Part shown: positions 1 through 8,896 of the stretch, one piece after another
Position numbering within the stretch: position 1 is the stretch's first letter
Layout: each line of letters begins with the position of its first letter
Position numbers and translations under genes: made by a program
Origin: Bacillota bacterium
GTDB taxonomy: Bacteria; Bacillota; Clostridia; Oscillospirales; Ruminococcaceae
NCBI GenBank assembly: GCA_023431215.1
Contig: JAEYXR010000122.1
Span: 1-54,503, forward strand
DNA: 54,503 nucleotides
Direction: 5' to 3'
The notes under the pieces: model-generated
Databases searched by the model: none
Seen by the model: the letters and a program-made list of their open reading frames with translations, nothing else
What the model was told of the DNA's origin: nothing

Positions 1-124
1 GGTATATATAGTGATAAATCCCTTAGGATTTTTCACAGGCTACCCATAGAGTATATTAAAAAAATATTTTAACTATGATATGATTTTCTCATAATGCAGA
101 CTAATTTTTAGAGTAAAATAAAAA

Positions 125-1333
125 TTAATAGTTGTCCAAGAAATGATGCTGAACACCCTTTTGCTTATATTGAATTACCGTATCCAAGCATACATTTTCC
201 ATACTTCGAAAAATGTTGCTTTCTGTCTGGGGATTGGTAATTTTTAGCTGACGTATTAGGTTCTTTATCTCCATCCGCTTAGAGCCAGTTCTGCTGTCTG
301 GGGCACAGGTGGTGCAGGTATCGGTAAACTTACAGGCACACTGAATAAAGTGCAGATCATTGTACTTTTGCCAGTGCTTGATGCTGTCTTCACGGATCAG
401 ATACATGGGGCGTATCAGCTCCATCCCCTCAAAATTTGTGCTGTGCAGCTTGGGCATCATGGTCTGAATCTGACCGCCGTACAGCATACCCATCAGGGTG
501 GTTTCAATGACATCGTCGTAGTGGTGTCCCAGGGCAATTTTGTTGCAGCCCAGCTCTTTGGCCTTGCTGTAAAGATGACCCCGGCGCATTCTGGCACACA
601 GGTAGCAGGGCGACTTTTCAATGTTATATACCGAATCAAAAATCTGTGTTTCAAAAATGGTAATGGGAATGTTGAGCAGTTTTGCATTGCTCTCAATCAC
701 CGCCCGGTTCACCTCGTTATATCCGGGGTCCATTACCAAAAATACCAGCTCAAAGGGAAATTTATTATGACGCTTAAGCTCCTGAAAAAGCTTGGCCATG
801 AGCATAGAGTCTTTCCCCCCGGAAATACAGACGGCAATTTTATCGCCTTCCTGTACCAGGTCATACTGACAGATAGCCTGTGTAAACTTAGAAAAAATCA
901 CTTTGTGAAATTTACGGCGAATACTGTTCTCCACCTGCTTTAAGTGCTCTTCTTCGGCGGGCTCCTTCCCTATTTCCTTCATCAGCCACTGAGAATAGCC
1001 GCCGGCAAGGCTAAAGGCTTCAAAGCCCCGCTGGGTCAGCACCTCTGCGGCCTCCAGGCTAAGGACACCAAGCATACAAAAAAGGACAAGGGTCTTATTT
1101 TGAGGGGGGACAAAGCTGCCGGACATAATGTCCTCTTTATTTACCTGCACTGCACCGGGAATAGACCCGTGTCCAAAGGCAATTTCGTTTCTCATATCTA
1201 TTAGTAGCGTAGATGCCGGATTCATAGACTCCAGCTGTTCTAAAGAAATTTCCAATTTTGCATTACCTCCGCATAAAACAAAAGGATAATCTTGCTTTGA
1301 GTTGAACATAATGCCGGTCCGCTGTGCAGACAT
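125..1333 (-). CDS. Rhodanese-TtcA-like sulfur transfer fusion (PP-loop ATPase)
   Basis: This 402-residue protein joins a rhodanese-like domain (about residues 20-120) to a TtcA/TilS-type PP-loop ATPase domain (about 140-390). The rhodanese loop has its catalytic-type cysteine at C86 (FCMLGVLS). The P-loop motif SGGKDS is at 171-176. Cysteine pairs at C243/C246 (CYLC) and further cysteines at 332-343 resemble the iron-sulfur or sulfur-relay cysteines of tRNA 2-thiolation enzymes. By family it probably adenylates a nucleoside, likely in tRNA, and inserts sulfur delivered as persulfide by its own rhodanese part; the substrate is not visible. The start is uncertain: no ribosome binding site precedes the first ATG, and a TATAAT (plus-strand complement 1337-1342) lies 3 nt away, so the mRNA may be leaderless. 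Met9 (1309) is an alternative start. Confidence 0.85.
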   Translation of the reverse strand: MSAQRTGIMFNSKQDYPFVLCGGNAKLEISLEQLESMNPASTLLIDMRNEIAFGHGSIPGAVQVNKEDIMSGSFVPPQNKTLVLFCMLGVLSLEAAEVLTQRGFEAFSLAGGYSQWLMKEIGKEPAEEEHLKQVENSIRRKFHKVIFSKFTQAICQYDLVQEGDKIAVCISGGKDSMLMAKLFQELKRHNKFPFELVFLVMDPGYNEVNRAVIESNAKLLNIPITIFETQIFDSVYNIEKSPCYLCARMRRGHLYSKAKELGCNKIALGHHYDDVIETTLMGMLYGGQIQTMMPKLHSTNFEGMELIRPMYLIREDSIKHWQKYNDLHFIQCACKFTDTCTTCAPDSRTGSKRMEIKNLIRQLKITNPQTESNIFRSMENVCLDTVIQYKQKGVQHHFLDNY

Positions 1334-1542
1334 GGTATTATAATTGATTAGCTACGAAATTATAACATAATTGGTATATACATTCAATGTTAGCCTGTTT
1401 GAGCTTTTTGGAAATAATTATAAGTTTAAAGCAAAAAATGTTACTTTTATTATGTGTGTTTGTACAATGAAGGTATATAATCAGACGAAAAATAAAGACT
1501 AACGGTACAGGTTGACAAAAATAAAGAAAGGAGACGCTTACT

Positions 1543-1839
1543 ATGAACGATACAAATAACTTTGGCGCAAATTTGGCCATGAATGCCCTAAGCGAAATTC
1601 CAAACCCCACTGCCGATGCCAAGCAGATTGTTGCGTTGGTAAAAAACAGCGGACGGGTTGTGGGGTATCAGCTTTCCGACGGCAGCGTGCTCTCCAAAGA
1701 AGCCGGAGTGGCACTGGCAAAGCAAGGCGGAATTGTCGGCGTGGGCATAGCAAAGCGGGGAGACACCGAGTATTTAAAAGCCCTGCCCGACCAAAGCGAA
1801 AATAATAATCTGGACAGCCTGCCATCAATATCAGGCTGA
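1543..1839 (+). CDS. DUF3892 domain protein
   Basis: A 98-residue soluble protein of unknown function, preceded by a good ribosome binding site (AAAGGAGA, about 1526-1533). Residues 25-85 follow the DUF3892 pattern: a short strand-rich domain with GYQLSDGSVLSKEAGVALAK, then a glycine-rich turn, and a C-terminal NLDSLPSI segment. Proteins of this family are small, cytoplasmic and common in Firmicutes. The gene is monocistronic, divergent from the sulfur-transfer gene, and ends just before a shared convergent terminator. A -10-like TATAAT lies at 1476-1481, but the -35 region is poor. Family assignment is by pattern recognition; no biochemical role can be inferred. Confidence 0.75.
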   Translation: MNDTNNFGANLAMNALSEIPNPTADAKQIVALVKNSGRVVGYQLSDGSVLSKEAGVALAKQGGIVGVGIAKRGDTEYLKALPDQSENNNLDSLPSISG

Positions 1840-1848
1840 CGCAACAAA

Positions 1849-1893
1849 AACACCTGTCCGGTTTTAAATCAACCAACCGGACAGGTGTTTTTT
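1849..1893. terminator. Bidirectional rho-independent terminator
   Basis: A perfect 15-bp stem (1849-1863 with 1875-1889) has an 11-nt loop, a T-run on the right and an A-run on the left. It lies between the convergent DUF3892 gene and the AraC-type regulator, so it can end transcription from both sides. Confidence 0.9.
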
Positions 1894-4186
1894 ACTGTTC
1901 TGTTTCGTTGTTCTTTAAATGATTGCGGTATTGCCCCGGAGTAGTGTTGGTATATTGCTTAAAGGTTCTCATAAAGCTGCGGACATTGTTAAACCCAACC
2001 TGAAAGCCGATTTGTTCAATGGTCATTTGGGTTTCCTCCAGCAGCTTTTTTGACCGGCTGATACGCAGGTTGTTTAAATACTCTACAAAACCCACATTCA
2101 GGTGTTCCTTAAAAATCCGGCTGATGTAAGAGGTGCTGAGCTGACAGTTTTCTGAAAGATCACTCAGGGAGATATCCTCGCTGAGGTGAGTATTGATGTA
2201 CTCCAAAAGATTTTCTATTATTTTTTCGGAATGAGATTTGTTAAAGTCACGAATATAGGATGCTGCGGCAAAGATTGTGTTTTTTAGCAGCTCCTGTACC
2301 TTTTGGGTATCGCCTGCATCACTGAGTTTATTGTAAAAAGTTAAAAACTCCGGGTACTGCTTGGTATTGATGCCCAAATTAATAAGAAGCTCCAATGTCA
2401 GATTCACTAGGTTTTCTGCGGTGTTTTTTACATCTTTTAAGGAAGCTTTATTTTCCTCCATGTTTAAAACCAAAAGGTTAAAGTGATTTTCTACATAGGG
2501 AGACCCTGTTTTTACCGCTTGTAAAAGAGTTTCCAATAGTTTATCATTGGGGCTATATGGCAAAATTTCAGGTTCTGTTTGGCCATTTTCCTGGGTCTGC
2601 TCACGGTACCTTCTAAACTTGAGCAGTTCCAGTGCTTTTTTATAGGAATAGGAAAGGTCCTGTGGATGCTCATAGATCTTTCCGCATTCTACCAAAAGGG
2701 AGGGGATAAAGGTAAGCTGGGGCTTTAGTGCTTGAACCAGCCGGGCAACTTCGCGGTCATCGGCGGTTTTGGTATTGAGCACCAGTGCCCATGTAGACCG
2801 GTTTACTCTAAAAAAGGCATGTGCATACTCCCTTGCTACCTCGCTGATGATTTGATTCAGGGTGTAGTTGTGGTAGCTTTGGGTATTTTCATCAAAGGCG
2901 TGGATGTATGCTTCGTAGTCATACAGCTGAAACAATATCACGCAGTAGCCGGTGGAGGAAAAGTCTTCTTCCAAAAAGGATAGCTTGGTTTGTATCTCCT
3001 GTTCGGTAATGGGCTCTTCTATCAGCAGGCTTAAGAAAAAGTAGTTTTTTACTGCGGGTCGTATGGTAGCCGTTACCTGAGCCATGGTTCTGTTTTCATC
3101 AATCACCGTTTGATAGGCGGTTTGGATATATTCATATTCCCCTGAAAGGGGAACCTCACTCTGCTGGCCTTTGCCGCTGATTACATTGGTCAAATTCTTT
3201 AAGGGGAGGTAGAGCCGGTAAGAAACAATAAAAGAAAGACCAAAGGAAGCAATCAGGGCAACAACAGACAAGATAATAAAGATGGCGGAAATCTGCTGGT
3301 AGGAGCTAAAATAGGCCGGCATAGGCGCTGTACCAATATAGGTCCACCCCGTAATGGGCGAAACAGCCCGGAGCACAACCAGGTGCGACTGGTTTGCGGT
3401 ATAGTTAAAACTGGTAAAGCCCTTTTGCAGTTGTTTTTGAAAGCTTTCCGTCTGCTGGTAGGCAATGGAGTCTGGGTTCTGTGAGTACAGAAGTTCATTC
3501 TGCTGGTCGTATACTGTCAGGGTAAGGATATTGTCACTGGCCTCCTGGTTACTGTTGTGAAACAGAAAGTCTTTTTCTATATTGAGAATTAAGCAGCCCA
3601 GTGAATCTTTAGATTTTTCCGGGATGTTCTGATAAACGGTAATATAGCCATTTTCATCTGTCTCCTCTGGTAAAAAGCCCGGGCGATTTACCAAAGGGGT
3701 ATATTTGCCTTGTGCGTAAATCTCCAAAGCTTCCGCGTCGTAAAAATCCCGGGCGGGGTATCCCTTACCCTGAGAGGTAAGGACAAGCTTTCCAAAGTGA
3801 GAATAGAGGTAGGCGTGCTGGATACCGTTTTCCTCGGTGCGAATATCGTTTAATGACTTCATGATGAGGGCGTTGCGCTCAATGTCGGTAAAGGAGGGCT
3901 CCATGATAAAGGAAAGAACAGAATAATCGTTGGCAAGCTGAGCTGCCCGCTGCTGGGCGGCAAAAAGCCGGTTGTCTACATTGCTGGTATAAACAGAAAA
4001 AGCCTTTTGATTGTATTGGTGCACTTCGCTCTTCCAAAAATGTTCCGCCTGATTGGAAAAAAGGAGTGCCAAACAGAAAACAGGAATAACCGAAAAAACA
4101 CTAAGCAAAAAGAAGCTTCGAAAAAAGGTGGTGCTGAAGCTTTTTTTATCTTTTATAAAGATAAGATTATATAAATACCTAATCAT
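1892..4186 (-). CDS. Membrane-anchored AraC-family transcriptional regulator
   Basis: A 764-residue protein with the architecture of B. subtilis YesS-like regulators. It has a transmembrane helix at about 24-45, an extracellular Cache-like sensor region to about 295, a second helix at about 297-322, a long cytoplasmic linker, and an AraC/XylS DNA-binding domain at the C-terminus (about 655-755). The last part has both helix-turn-helix motifs, LSDLSENCQLSTSYISRIFK and TIEQIGFQVGFNNVRSFMR. By family it senses an extracellular ligand and activates neighbouring uptake genes. It is divergent from the transporter operon at 4416, which is its most likely target. The start has an AGAGGTAA ribosome binding site 7 nt upstream. 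The stop overlaps the terminator shared with the DUF3892 gene. Confidence 0.88.
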   Translation of the reverse strand: MIRYLYNLIFIKDKKSFSTTFFRSFFLLSVFSVIPVFCLALLFSNQAEHFWKSEVHQYNQKAFSVYTSNVDNRLFAAQQRAAQLANDYSVLSFIMEPSFTDIERNALIMKSLNDIRTEENGIQHAYLYSHFGKLVLTSQGKGYPARDFYDAEALEIYAQGKYTPLVNRPGFLPEETDENGYITVYQNIPEKSKDSLGCLILNIEKDFLFHNSNQEASDNILTLTVYDQQNELLYSQNPDSIAYQQTESFQKQLQKGFTSFNYTANQSHLVVLRAVSPITGWTYIGTAPMPAYFSSYQQISAIFIILSVVALIASFGLSFIVSYRLYLPLKNLTNVISGKGQQSEVPLSGEYEYIQTAYQTVIDENRTMAQVTATIRPAVKNYFFLSLLIEEPITEQEIQTKLSFLEEDFSSTGYCVILFQLYDYEAYIHAFDENTQSYHNYTLNQIISEVAREYAHAFFRVNRSTWALVLNTKTADDREVARLVQALKPQLTFIPSLLVECGKIYEHPQDLSYSYKKALELLKFRRYREQTQENGQTEPEILPYSPNDKLLETLLQAVKTGSPYVENHFNLLVLNMEENKASLKDVKNTAENLVNLTLELLINLGINTKQYPEFLTFYNKLSDAGDTQKVQELLKNTIFAAASYIRDFNKSHSEKIIENLLEYINTHLSEDISLSDLSENCQLSTSYISRIFKEHLNVGFVEYLNNLRISRSKKLLEETQMTIEQIGFQVGFNNVRSFMRTFKQYTNTTPGQYRNHLKNNETEQ

Positions 4187-4356
4187 AATTAAATTACCTC
4201 TTAGTCAGGAAAAAAAGTTAGAATTGGCTTGAATATCATACCATATCTTAAAAAAATTGTGAATCATTCCAGACAAAGATTGAAAAATGACATGACAATT
4301 CTTTAAAAATGGCTTGTTTTAGCAAAAGTGTCATATAAAAAGTAGAAAAATGTCAA

Positions 4357-4385
4357 TTGTTTAACGCTAAAACGTTAGATATAAT
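4357..4385 (+). promoter_or_regulatory. Promoter of the DctP-TctBCA operon
   Basis: TTGTTT (4357-4362), a 17-nt spacer and TATAAT (4380-4385) lie 31 nt before the first gene of the transporter operon. The spacer contains an imperfect inverted repeat (TAACG, six bases, CGTTA) that could bind a regulator. The -35 is weak, as expected for an activator-dependent promoter next to a divergent AraC-type gene. Confidence 0.55.
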
Positions 4386-4415
4386 TTGACCTGTCGCCAA
4401 AAGGAGGAGCAATTA

Positions 4416-5507
4416 GTGAAATTGCAAAAATTGATTGCAGCTGTATCCGTACTGCTGCTAGTGCTCACAGCGGCCATTGGCTGCGGCAACCGCAACAATG
4501 TTTTTACCGAGGAAGTTTCCTCCGGCCCGGTCTCTCCTGCAACAGAGACCTCGGATGGGTCAGGCGCTCTGCCTCAAGATTACAAGGTCATTAAGGTGGT
4601 CAATTTTTTACCCGCCGGTCATCAGGATAACATCGCTTTGGAAACTGTCTTTAAGCCTATGCTGGAAGAAATGACAGAAGGACGCTATCTGGTAGAGATT
4701 TACCCCGATAGCACCCTGAGCCCTCTTGGCGGGGAAGAAGGTTTTATTCGTGCCATTGAAAAAGGAACCGTGGAAATGGGCATTGCCGGCGTCATTTTGT
4801 CCGAGCAATACCCCCGACTAAAGGTCATCGATTTCCCCTGGGTGTTTGACGATGTAGAAAGCAGCTTTAAAGCCTTGACCGACCCCGAGATTCAAGAGGA
4901 CATTAACCGGGATATTGCCGAAGCGGGTATTCTTTGCAAAGGCTTTGTGCTCAGCGGCGTGCGCTCTGTTTCCAACAATGTCCGCCCTATTTATACCTTG
5001 GAAGATTGCAATGGAATTACCTTGCGTATGCCTGCCGTCTCCCAGTTTATTGACGGAACACAGGCGCTTGGGTTTGATACCGTCAATCTGCCCATGCCCC
5101 AGATTTTTATCGCCCTTCAGCAGGGAGTTGTGGACGGACAAGAGAATCCTCCTACCACCATGCTACAGGCAGGATGGTACGAGGTACAAAAATACCTTTC
5201 CCTTACCAAGCATCAGGTTACCTATAACTGGCTTGCTGTAAACAAGTCTTTTTATGAAAGCATGACAAAGGAGGATCAAAAGGCCTTTGACCATTGCTGT
5301 GATGTTTATGAGCAGAAGGTAAAAGAGCTGTATCTGGAACGGGAGCAGGAAGACCTGAATGAGCTGAAAAGCAAGGGAGTACAAATAAACGAAGTAGACC
5401 GTGCACCTTTTAAGGAGGCCGGTTATGCAGTTGTAGAGCAGTATTGCCAAAAGTACCCCGAATTTAACGATATTTTAACCAAGCTCAGGCGAAAAGGCGC
5501 CAAATGA
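4416..5507 (+). CDS. TRAP-type (DctP family) solute-binding lipoprotein
   Basis: A 363-residue extracytoplasmic binding protein. The N-terminus is a lipoprotein signal with lipobox TAAIGC, so it should be tethered to the outer face of the membrane. The core follows the DctP/TRAP receptor fold, including the GITLRMP segment with the carboxylate-binding arginine and the VDGQENPPTTM segment. By family it binds an organic acid. The GTG start at 4416 is chosen because AAGGAGGAG (4401-4409) is 6 nt upstream; an in-frame TTG 30 nt earlier would place the ribosome site inside the gene. No DctQ or DctM membrane subunit follows. Instead the next genes are TctB, TctC and TctA of a different transporter family, which is unusual. 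Confidence 0.88.
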   Translation: MKLQKLIAAVSVLLLVLTAAIGCGNRNNVFTEEVSSGPVSPATETSDGSGALPQDYKVIKVVNFLPAGHQDNIALETVFKPMLEEMTEGRYLVEIYPDSTLSPLGGEEGFIRAIEKGTVEMGIAGVILSEQYPRLKVIDFPWVFDDVESSFKALTDPEIQEDINRDIAEAGILCKGFVLSGVRSVSNNVRPIYTLEDCNGITLRMPAVSQFIDGTQALGFDTVNLPMPQIFIALQQGVVDGQENPPTTMLQAGWYEVQKYLSLTKHQVTYNWLAVNKSFYESMTKEDQKAFDHCCDVYEQKVKELYLEREQEDLNELKSKGVQINEVDRAPFKEAGYAVVEQYCQKYPEFNDILTKLRRKGAK

Positions 5508-5521
5508 AAGGAGGGAAACAA

Positions 5522-6034
5522 ATGAAATGGATCAAAAAAACCAATGACTTTGTGCTTGGAATCATGATGATATTTGTCAGTATGTTTTTAATATTTGGAA
5601 ACATTACTGACAATGTTCCTGCAACCAGTCAAGGCGGAACACTGGCTCGTGCCGATGTGTGGATTCAAATGATAGCAGTGATTCTGGCTGTAGTTTCTGT
5701 TCTGCTTATCATTAAATCCATTGATTTTCAAGGAAAAGGTACCAGTGAGAAGGAAAAATTCAGCTTTGCCCTGGACAGTACAGTAGTTTGCATTACTGCT
5801 ATCCTGATTCTTTACGCACTGCTGCTTCCTGTAGTGGGATTTTTTATCACTACCTTTGCCGCAATTTTCTTTTTGGTATTTTTGTTTACTCTACGCGAGG
5901 AAAAACTTGTCTTGCGTGAGTTGACAAAAAAAGATGCCGTACGGATTACCGTAAAAAGCGTCATAACAGCATTGGTAATGCTGGTGGTTTTGTGGCTGAT
6001 TTTTGCAAAACTGCTTGCAATACAGTTACCCTGA
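5522..6034 (+). CDS. TctB-family small membrane subunit of tripartite tricarboxylate transporter
   Basis: A 170-residue integral membrane protein with four predicted helices (about 8-26, 42-62, 84-104 with continuation to 125, and 142-165), as expected for the small TctB subunit. It pairs with TctA in the membrane. The ATG at 5522 is preferred because AAAGGAGGG (5508-5516) precedes it; the earlier in-frame ATG at 5504 overlaps the stop of the DctP gene and encodes only the ribosome-site sequence. TctB is poorly conserved, so the assignment rests on size, topology and its position between a binding protein and TctC/TctA. Confidence 0.8.
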   Translation: MKWIKKTNDFVLGIMMIFVSMFLIFGNITDNVPATSQGGTLARADVWIQMIAVILAVVSVLLIIKSIDFQGKGTSEKEKFSFALDSTVVCITAILILYALLLPVVGFFITTFAAIFFLVFLFTLREEKLVLRELTKKDAVRITVKSVITALVMLVVLWLIFAKLLAIQLP

Positions 6035-6085
6035 TGCTTGTTTGGATTAATCAAACAGTACAAAGATGAAAGAGGAGACACAAAG

Positions 6086-7126
6086 ATGAAAATGAGAAAA
6101 ATGTTGGCTGCTTGCGTCTGCATGGTAATGGCAGCAGCAATGGTAACAGGCTGCGGCAGCAGCAAACCCGCTGACAGCAGCGCACCCGCTGCAGACTCCA
6201 GCTCTGCTTCTTCCCAGGCAGCAAAATCTGACTACCCCCAAAAGCCCATCAATGCCATCGTTCCCTTTGCTCCCGGCGGCGGTTCCGACATTCTCACCCG
6301 TTCCTTAATGGATTTTCTTGAGCTGCCCAACAATCAGAAACTGGTTGTTGTAAACGTAGAAGGTGCTGCAGGCTATATTGGCTGCCAGCAGGCATATAAC
6401 TCCCCCAACGACGGCTACACCATTTTGGCTCACAACCCCATGGACGTTGTTTCCTACACCTTGGGCGGTACCACCGAGCAGGAGCTGTACAAAGAGCTTG
6501 AGCTTATCTGCGGTGTTGCAGACGACTTTAACTTTTTGACCACCAACAAAGAAACCGGCTGGACAAGCTTGGAAGAGGTTGTGGAGTACGCAAAAGCAAA
6601 CCCCGGCAAAATCAAGGTTGGCAACACCGGTTCTATGAACTGCAACATGGCTGACTGCATCCGAGTGCTGGAAGCTCTGGGCATTAAGGACCTTGTCACC
6701 ATTGTTCCTTACAACAGCGGCGCAGACAACAAGGTTGCCAACATGGGTAACCACACCCAGCTGAGCATCAACACCGGTGCAGACATAACCTCTGCCGTTG
6801 CTTCCGGCGATCAGGTGCCCCTGCTGGTTATCAGTGACAGACGCTCCAAGTCTCTGCCTGATGTTCCCTGCACCAAGGAGCTGGGCTATGATGTAGTTAC
6901 CACCAAGCCCCGCGGCTTCTATGGCCCTAAGGGCATGTCCCCCGAGCAGATTACAATTCTTCAGGATGCCATCAAGGCTGCCTGCGAGAATGAAGCTTTC
7001 CAGCAGAAGATTCTGGACCTTGGCCTGGAAGTAAACTATGTTCCCGGCGCAGAGCTGCAGACCAAAATTGATGGTTGGGTTGAGGACATTAAGCCTGTTT
7101 TTGAAATCATGAAGGAACAGGGCTAA
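6086..7126 (+). CDS. TctC/Bug-family solute-binding lipoprotein
   Basis: A 346-residue periplasmic-type binding protein of the TctC (Bug) family. Its lipoprotein signal ends in MVTGCGSS, followed by a Ser/Ala-rich linker. The mature part starts with YPQKPINAIVPFAPGGGSD, the family signature whose glycine-rich loop contacts the ligand carboxylate. By family it captures a di- or tricarboxylate and delivers it to TctA/TctB using an ion gradient. The ATG at 6086 has GAGGAG 8 nt upstream; in-frame upstream starts lack a site. It is the second distinct binding protein in the same operon. A strong hairpin follows the stop codon and may raise expression of the binding proteins over TctA. Confidence 0.92.
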   Translation: MKMRKMLAACVCMVMAAAMVTGCGSSKPADSSAPAADSSSASSQAAKSDYPQKPINAIVPFAPGGGSDILTRSLMDFLELPNNQKLVVVNVEGAAGYIGCQQAYNSPNDGYTILAHNPMDVVSYTLGGTTEQELYKELELICGVADDFNFLTTNKETGWTSLEEVVEYAKANPGKIKVGNTGSMNCNMADCIRVLEALGIKDLVTIVPYNSGADNKVANMGNHTQLSINTGADITSAVASGDQVPLLVISDRRSKSLPDVPCTKELGYDVVTTKPRGFYGPKGMSPEQITILQDAIKAACENEAFQQKILDLGLEVNYVPGAELQTKIDGWVEDIKPVFEIMKEQG

Positions 7127-7176
7127 CGCATAAAAGCTCTTAGCATCTAACCAACTTCAAATTAAGCTGATTCCAA

Positions 7177-7220
7177 TTGAAAATCCTTGTTGGGCACACG
7201 GCCCGACAAGGGATTTTCAA
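7177..7220 (+). terminator. Intercistronic hairpin between tctC and tctA genes
   Basis: A long near-perfect inverted repeat (about 7177-7195 with 7202-7220; TTGAAAATCCTTG against CAAGGGATTTTCAA) with a short loop sits 50 nt after tctC. It is followed by TATATA rather than a T-run, so it is more likely a leaky terminator or mRNA-stabilising hairpin than a full stop. Confidence 0.6.
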
Positions 7221-7326
7221 TATATACAACAAACTGCGGGCGATTTAAAAAGTATTTTGGGTTATAAAAGTGCCCCGTTTTTCTTCGTACATCAGATTTT
7301 AACGCTTTTTTCCTTGGAGGTATTTA

Positions 7327-8838
7327 ATGGATGCAATAGTAAGCGGATTTTCAGCTATCTTTGGAGATCCCGCCTGCCTGGTGCTGCTGGTGGGCGGTGT
7401 ATTCCTTGGCATCGTGTTTGGCTGTATTCCGGGTCTGACAGCAACCCTGGGCGTTACACTGATGATTCCGTTTACCTACGGAATGTCAGCCGTACAGGGA
7501 CTGACCCTTTTAATTGCCATTTATGTAGGCGGTATCAGCGGTGGCCTTATTACCGCTACGCTAATTAATATTCCCGGTACGCCTTCTTCTATTTTCACCT
7601 GCTATGACGGCTACCCCATGGCAAAATCCGGCAAGCCCGGACAAGCTCTTTCCATCGGTGTGTTTGCATCGCTTATTGGCGGTACCGTGTCTGCCTTGGC
7701 ATTGTTTTTTATTGCTCCCCCTCTTTCCAAGGTCTCTTTGATCTTTGGCAACTGGGAATATTTTGCCGTTGCCGTTCTTGGCCTTGCAGTTGTTATCACC
7801 ATGGCATCCAACGACCTACTCAAGGGCCTCATTGGTGCGCTGCTGGGGATTGTCTGCGGTAGTGTGGGTATCGATGCAGTTTCCGGTGTGCAGCGTCTGA
7901 CCTTTGGTTACTGGCAGCTCATGGGCGGTTTACAGTCCACTGCGCTGATGATGGGTCTTTTTGCTATCTGCGAAATTATGATTCAGTCCCGCGATTTGGG
8001 CAAGGAAAAGAAAAAAATCAGATTGGACGGCCTTTCTGTACTGCCTCCTTTAAAAGAGATGAAAGGCTGTACATTACCTTTGTTTTTGGGCTGTGTCTTT
8101 GGTACCGGTATTGGTATTTTACCCGGCATTGGTCAAAATGCAGCTACTCTGATTTCTTATAACCAGGCCAAAAAGCTTTCCAAGCATCCCGAGAAATTTG
8201 GGCATGGCTCTGCAGAGGGCATTTGCGCCTCTGAGGCTTCTAACAATGCCGTTAACGGCGGTGCGCTGATTCCCTTGATTACCTTGGGTATTCCCGGAGA
8301 CCTTACCACAGCAGCGCTCATTGGCGGTCTGATGATTCATGGACTGCAGCCCGGCCCCCTGCTCTTTACCACAAACCTGGACGTTGTGGGCGCCATTATG
8401 GTTGCGTACTTCCTGGCAAACATTGTGATGTATGTTATGGAGCTGGGTCTGATGAGAATCTTTGTCAATGCAGTAAACATCAAGTTTTCTTACCTGTTTC
8501 CTGCCATTATCATGTTCTGCCTGCTGGGTACCTTTGCCTTAAACAACAGAACCTTTGACCTTTGGATTTTGATTTTTGCCGGTATTGGTGCTTATGTTCT
8601 GACACAATTCAAAGTGGATCTGGCACCGGTAATTCTAGGCTTTATTCTTGGTCCTCTGGTAGAAAAATACTTCCGCATGGCCATGATAGCAGAAAACGGA
8701 AACTTTTCTGCTATTCTTACCAGACCCATTGCTACTGTCTGTTTGATGATTGCCATGCTGTTCCTGATTCTGCCTTTGTTCAGCGCACGCCTGCGCAAGC
8801 AAAAGGACCGTCTGGAAAGTGCAGTAGCAGGTGAATAA
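7327..8838 (+). CDS. TctA-family large membrane subunit of tripartite tricarboxylate transporter
   Basis: A 503-residue protein with about 11-12 membrane helices. Both inverted halves show TctA signatures: GCIPGLTATLGVTLMIPFTY with GTPSSIFTCYDGYPMAKSG in the first half, and GILPGIGQNAATLISYNQAK with ITLGIPGD in the second. By family it forms the translocation channel for carboxylates captured by TctC-type binding proteins. A good ribosome site, TTGGAGG, lies 6 nt before the ATG. It is the last clear transporter gene of the operon starting at 4416; the gap to tctC holds a hairpin. Confidence 0.93.
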   Translation: MDAIVSGFSAIFGDPACLVLLVGGVFLGIVFGCIPGLTATLGVTLMIPFTYGMSAVQGLTLLIAIYVGGISGGLITATLINIPGTPSSIFTCYDGYPMAKSGKPGQALSIGVFASLIGGTVSALALFFIAPPLSKVSLIFGNWEYFAVAVLGLAVVITMASNDLLKGLIGALLGIVCGSVGIDAVSGVQRLTFGYWQLMGGLQSTALMMGLFAICEIMIQSRDLGKEKKKIRLDGLSVLPPLKEMKGCTLPLFLGCVFGTGIGILPGIGQNAATLISYNQAKKLSKHPEKFGHGSAEGICASEASNNAVNGGALIPLITLGIPGDLTTAALIGGLMIHGLQPGPLLFTTNLDVVGAIMVAYFLANIVMYVMELGLMRIFVNAVNIKFSYLFPAIIMFCLLGTFALNNRTFDLWILIFAGIGAYVLTQFKVDLAPVILGFILGPLVEKYFRMAMIAENGNFSAILTRPIATVCLMIAMLFLILPLFSARLRKQKDRLESAVAGE

Positions 8839-8896
8839 AATTGGTAAAGCATATTGATTTGTAATAGCCCAATAAAGTAAAAAGGTGATTTGCAGC

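Noticed and set aside
350..943. Long plus-strand open frame opposite the sulfur-transfer gene
   Set aside because: Shadow of a well-supported minus-strand gene; no ribosome site or family match.
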